Translations under genes and position numbers: made by a program
Notes under the pieces: model-generated
Seen by the model: the letters and a program-made list of their open reading frames with translations, nothing else
Database searches by the model: none
What the model was told of the DNA's origin: nothing
Shown: positions 62,126 to 64,000 of the stretch, one piece after another
How the letters are laid out: each line of letters opens with the position of its first letter
How positions within the stretch are numbered: position 1 is the stretch's first letter
Origin: Nitrospira sp.
GTDB taxonomy: Bacteria; Nitrospirota; Nitrospiria; Nitrospirales; Nitrospiraceae
NCBI GenBank assembly: GCA_030123625.1
Contig: CP126121.1
Location: 1,900,179 to 1,964,178 of the forward strand
DNA length: 64,000 nucleotides
Direction of reading: 5' to 3'

Positions 62126-62392
62126 ATGAGGAACCATGACTTCCGCGCAGTGCGCTCCCGGATCACGGCCTCAGTGGGAGAATCTGTCAGGATCGTGCGC
62201 GAGCTTCAGGAGATGATTCAAAGTGAGTCGGCGCGTTTAACTGGGATTCCGCAATCCATCATCTCCACTATTGAAAACAACAGCGTGAATCTGGGCGTGG
62301 AACGAGCTAAAGTTCTGGCGCGGGCGCTTCGCTGCCATCCCGCCGTGCTGATCTTCTCAGGATGGGATATTCACAAACCTTCCGGCGCATAA
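62126..62392 (+). CDS. XRE-family helix-turn-helix protein, antitoxin-like
   Basis: An 88-residue protein with an HTH_3 domain: 'IVRELQEMIQSESARLTGIPQSIISTIENNSVNLGVERAKVLARALRCHPAVLIF'. AGGAGG six bases before ATG 62126 supports expression. Its size and lone DNA-binding domain suit an antitoxin or small repressor, but no toxin gene is adjacent on the same strand. Diverged repeats lie on both sides, and its 3' end is repeated in decayed form near 63238. Confidence 0.8.
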   Translation: MRNHDFRAVRSRITASVGESVRIVRELQEMIQSESARLTGIPQSIISTIENNSVNLGVERAKVLARALRCHPAVLIFSGWDIHKPSGA

Positions 62393-62405
62393 ACAGGACG
62401 ATTCA

Positions 62406-62458
62406 TCTGACATTATTGCTAGGATACCGACACTCAAGTTCCATCTGAAACCGCCGGG
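62406..62458. repeat. Diverged repeat R2, right of the XRE gene
   Basis: Counterpart of 61810-61862 (TCTGACATTATTGCTAGGAT ... AAACCGCCGG). In the same orientation. Confidence 0.5.
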
Positions 62459-62626
62459 CCGACTCCCGTGGCTTCCACCGCTTAGTCCAGCCGACCTTGT
62501 GTAGCTTACATAGTGTGCACGAGCGCCGTTTTTGCTTGTAGGATTTCGCATGGCGGCGGAGGAAGCCGGTAAATCGACGAAGCTTGAAATGCTGGAGTTG
62601 CTCCGAAGCACTCCGACCGAACGACC

Positions 62627-62806
62627 TTACGCCGTTTTCTTGAGCCGTTTACCGACATGGAGCACGGTAAAACCGATAACTTCTGTCCCCTCGTAGCGAA
62701 CAATGATGTCGTCGTCCGTCATCTCGCTGTCAGTCGCGTGGCTCAGCTTCTTGAAATTCACATACAGCGTATCCGCTTCAGCATCAATAGGTGATCCATA
62801 CCGCAT
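62627..62806 (-). CDS. DUF2283-family small protein
   Basis: A 59-residue protein beginning 'MRYGSPIDAEADTLYVNFKKL', which fits the DUF2283 pattern of a short strand, 'Y(D)..ADALY', and ending 'VIGFTVLHVGKRLKKTA'. Such proteins are often encoded next to DUF4258-type or other toxin-like genes. The frame is intact. Upstream on the same strand is a degraded fragment (62861-63055). Confidence 0.62.
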   Translation of the reverse strand: MRYGSPIDAEADTLYVNFKKLSHATDSEMTDDDIIVRYEGTEVIGFTVLHVGKRLKKTA

Positions 62807-62860
62807 GCTGTGGCGACCTATTCACTGCCGGAATGAGCTTCAAGAACTCTTGGATATCTG

Positions 62861-63055
62861 CTATGGCCATAGCTGCCTCCTCTTCGCAAGCGACCGCGTC
62901 GATGACATTGCGCTCGACGAACGAGGCACATCCTGGTCGCCATCTATAAACCAGACCGTCCGAACTTTCAATCGACAGCCATCAGACGTGATCAAACCCC
63001 ATTCCATGGGTAGAGCGGGTCCCCAAGGATGTGTTGCCTCATAAGCTCCCACCAT
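62861..63055 (-). pseudogene. Fragment resembling the C-terminus of a DUF6883-type protein
   Basis: The frame encodes 'WGLITSDGCRLKVRTVWFIDGDQDVPR', close to the 'G..VRTVW..D.G.d.PR' end that I recall for DUF6883 proteins, but it lacks the N-terminal part and the reading frame appears to shift after 'PR'. It is directly upstream of the DUF2283 gene on the same strand. Low confidence. Confidence 0.3.
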
Positions 63056-63202
63056 CTCAGTTTGCCCCGCGGCACCGCTTGAACTCCCTTACACTGCCGC
63101 ACAGAGAGAGGGGTCGTTGCATCCAATGCGCGGGTGACCCCGGTGACGGCCGCTCCACTTCCGGCCTGACCTGATACATCGTCCGGGCCCAGGAAACGAG
63201 GC

Positions 63203-63268
63203 GCAGTGCGTACTACTTCTTGTGATGGATGTGACGGCGGGGATATTTACAAATCTTCTGCCGCTTAG
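63203..63268 (+). pseudogene. Internally deleted copy of the XRE gene region
   Basis: The first part resembles the XRE leader at 62071-62106 (GCGTACT...TTGTGAT.GATGTGACGG) and is joined directly to sequence resembling the XRE 3' end at 62365-62393 (GGGATATTTACAAATCTTC). The whole HTH region is missing. It is a scar of an earlier duplication. Confidence 0.45.
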
Positions 63269-63474
63269 CGAATCTCCGATGCAGTGACTTTTGAGCTGTT
63301 CCTCAGGTCGAGAACTGCTTTTCAATATAACAACTGAACCTTTGAACCTTCTTCGGGAAAGGCGGCGGTTGAGCACGTTATAGGCGAGATCCCCCAGCAG
63401 CGAGGTGTGGACGGCGCGACATGGGCCTTTCTGTATGCCCGCGGCACAGAACGACCAGGAAGATCTCACGTGAT

Positions 63475-63999
63475 TCAAGCCGACCCGTGCCTTTCGTGCG
63501 TACCAGTCAGGTAGAGTTTAGCCCATTCCGTTCTCGCACGCATACTCAAGAAGAACGGTACCAAAATTCCTGGCTTATAGACGGCCGCTGGCATAAACAT
63601 GATGTACGCGACGGCTCTGAGTCGCTGATCGCTACACCAGCCTCCGAATCCATAAAAGTACGGCCATATCGGGTAGTCGTATTCTGCCAGGTTGAGCTCG
63701 ATGGCTTTGTCGATCGCCTCGCGCTCCGTGCAATAAAGAGGAAGCGTGAGCTTCCAAAGGACACCGTTCCCAAGTTGGGGATGGCTCGTGGGAATAATTT
63801 CGCACAGCGCCGTGCCACCCGAGAACAGTCCAGGTTTCTCGTCATTGAAGCGGAATTCTGTGGTCACCCCTTGCGAATCAGCGTTGGTTAGGACTAAGCC
63901 ATCGAGCGAAATGTGCGTCAGTGATTCGAAATCGGCTTCGGTGAAAGGAGACGGTCTCTGCCCCATCGGTGCGAACATCTTTTCAATGACGTTGAGCAT
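63475..63999 (-). CDS. Unrecognised protein at the window edge (possibly partial)
   Basis: At least 174 residues. An ATG lies at 63999, one base from the window end, so the true start may be outside. The sequence is a soluble mixed alpha/beta protein with 'YDYPIWPYFYGFGGWCSDQRLRAVAYIMF' and 'PFFLSMRARTEWAKLYLTGTHERHGSA'. No family was recognised. Confidence 0.6.
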   Translation of the reverse strand: MLNVIEKMFAPMGQRPSPFTEADFESLTHISLDGLVLTNADSQGVTTEFRFNDEKPGLFSGGTALCEIIPTSHPQLGNGVLWKLTLPLYCTEREAIDKAIELNLAEYDYPIWPYFYGFGGWCSDQRLRAVAYIMFMPAAVYKPGILVPFFLSMRARTEWAKLYLTGTHERHGSA

Positions 64000-64000
64000 G

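Noticed and set aside
61700..62458. tRNA-Gly as integration site with the 53-bp repeats as attachment sites
   Set aside because: The repeats do not match the tRNA 3' end and no integrase gene is present in the window.
63089..63478. 129-codon frame on the minus strand in the accessory tail
   Set aside because: Runs through the decayed XRE copy; composition is not protein-like.
1..64000. CRISPR arrays, rRNA genes and phage modules
   Set aside because: No regularly spaced identical repeats, rRNA sequence or phage structural genes were seen anywhere in the window.

Overview
The window comes from a Nitrospira-like nitrite-oxidising bacterium. The strongest sign is an adjacent pair encoding the periplasm-facing type of nitrite oxidoreductase on the minus strand: nxrA (56278-59715, twin-arginine signal, molybdopterin family) and nxrB (54885-56174, 429 residues, four iron-sulfur modules). 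A DAB-type inorganic carbon pump, several sigma-54 activators and many RND, MFP and OMF efflux genes fit the same picture. This assignment is inferred from protein resemblance only.

Layout. 1-4.4 kb: the 3' end of dabB, then dabA and a small PII-like gene (dissolved inorganic carbon uptake). 4.7-14.9 kb: locus A, a minus-strand operon RND permease - MFP - OMF - PII-like, divergent from a plus-strand histidine kinase and NtrC-type regulator. 15.1-25.9 kb: locus B, a second version of the same block. In B the permease is split into separate N- and C-terminal halves, the N-half is present twice in tandem, the kinase survives only as a 3' scrap, and the regulator is intact. The OMF genes and the regulator AAA+/HTH segments of A and B are almost identical, while MFPs and permeases have diverged, so the two loci are mosaic. 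Both operons carry a good sigma-54 -24/-12 element and shared upstream repeats, which fits control by the linked regulators.

26-33.3 kb: soluble transhydrogenase with a small lipoprotein, a receiver-only protein lacking the phospho-acceptor Asp, an SPFH/Band-7 lipoprotein, an outer-membrane barrel and a DUF4118 membrane protein. 33.5-38.1 kb: a CHASE3/HAMP/PAS histidine kinase between two NtrC-type regulators, one of them without an HTH and with an altered GAFTGA loop. 38.6-46.8 kb: SulP transporter, ArfB, TPR protein, FabI, Nudix, GcvT, FKBP and FIST genes. 46.9-54.6 kb: a P1 peptidase - beta-CASP metallohydrolase - LOG operon, then DUF502 - GNAT - two BamE-like lipoproteins, and small genes. 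54.8-59.7 kb: nxrB and nxrA, with a large inverted repeat between them and a hairpin after nxrB. 60.2-61.7 kb: a complete insertion sequence with long inverted repeats and a 17-bp target duplication, lying immediately upstream of the promoter of tRNA-Gly(GCC). 61.8-64 kb: gene-poor accessory DNA with an XRE-type regulator, a DUF2283 gene, decayed repeat copies and an unrecognised protein at the edge.

Likely workings: DAB supplies bicarbonate for autotrophy and NXR supplies electrons. The duplicated efflux loci form sigma-54-controlled tripartite pumps, each with a small PII-like protein. The substrate of these pumps cannot be told from sequence.
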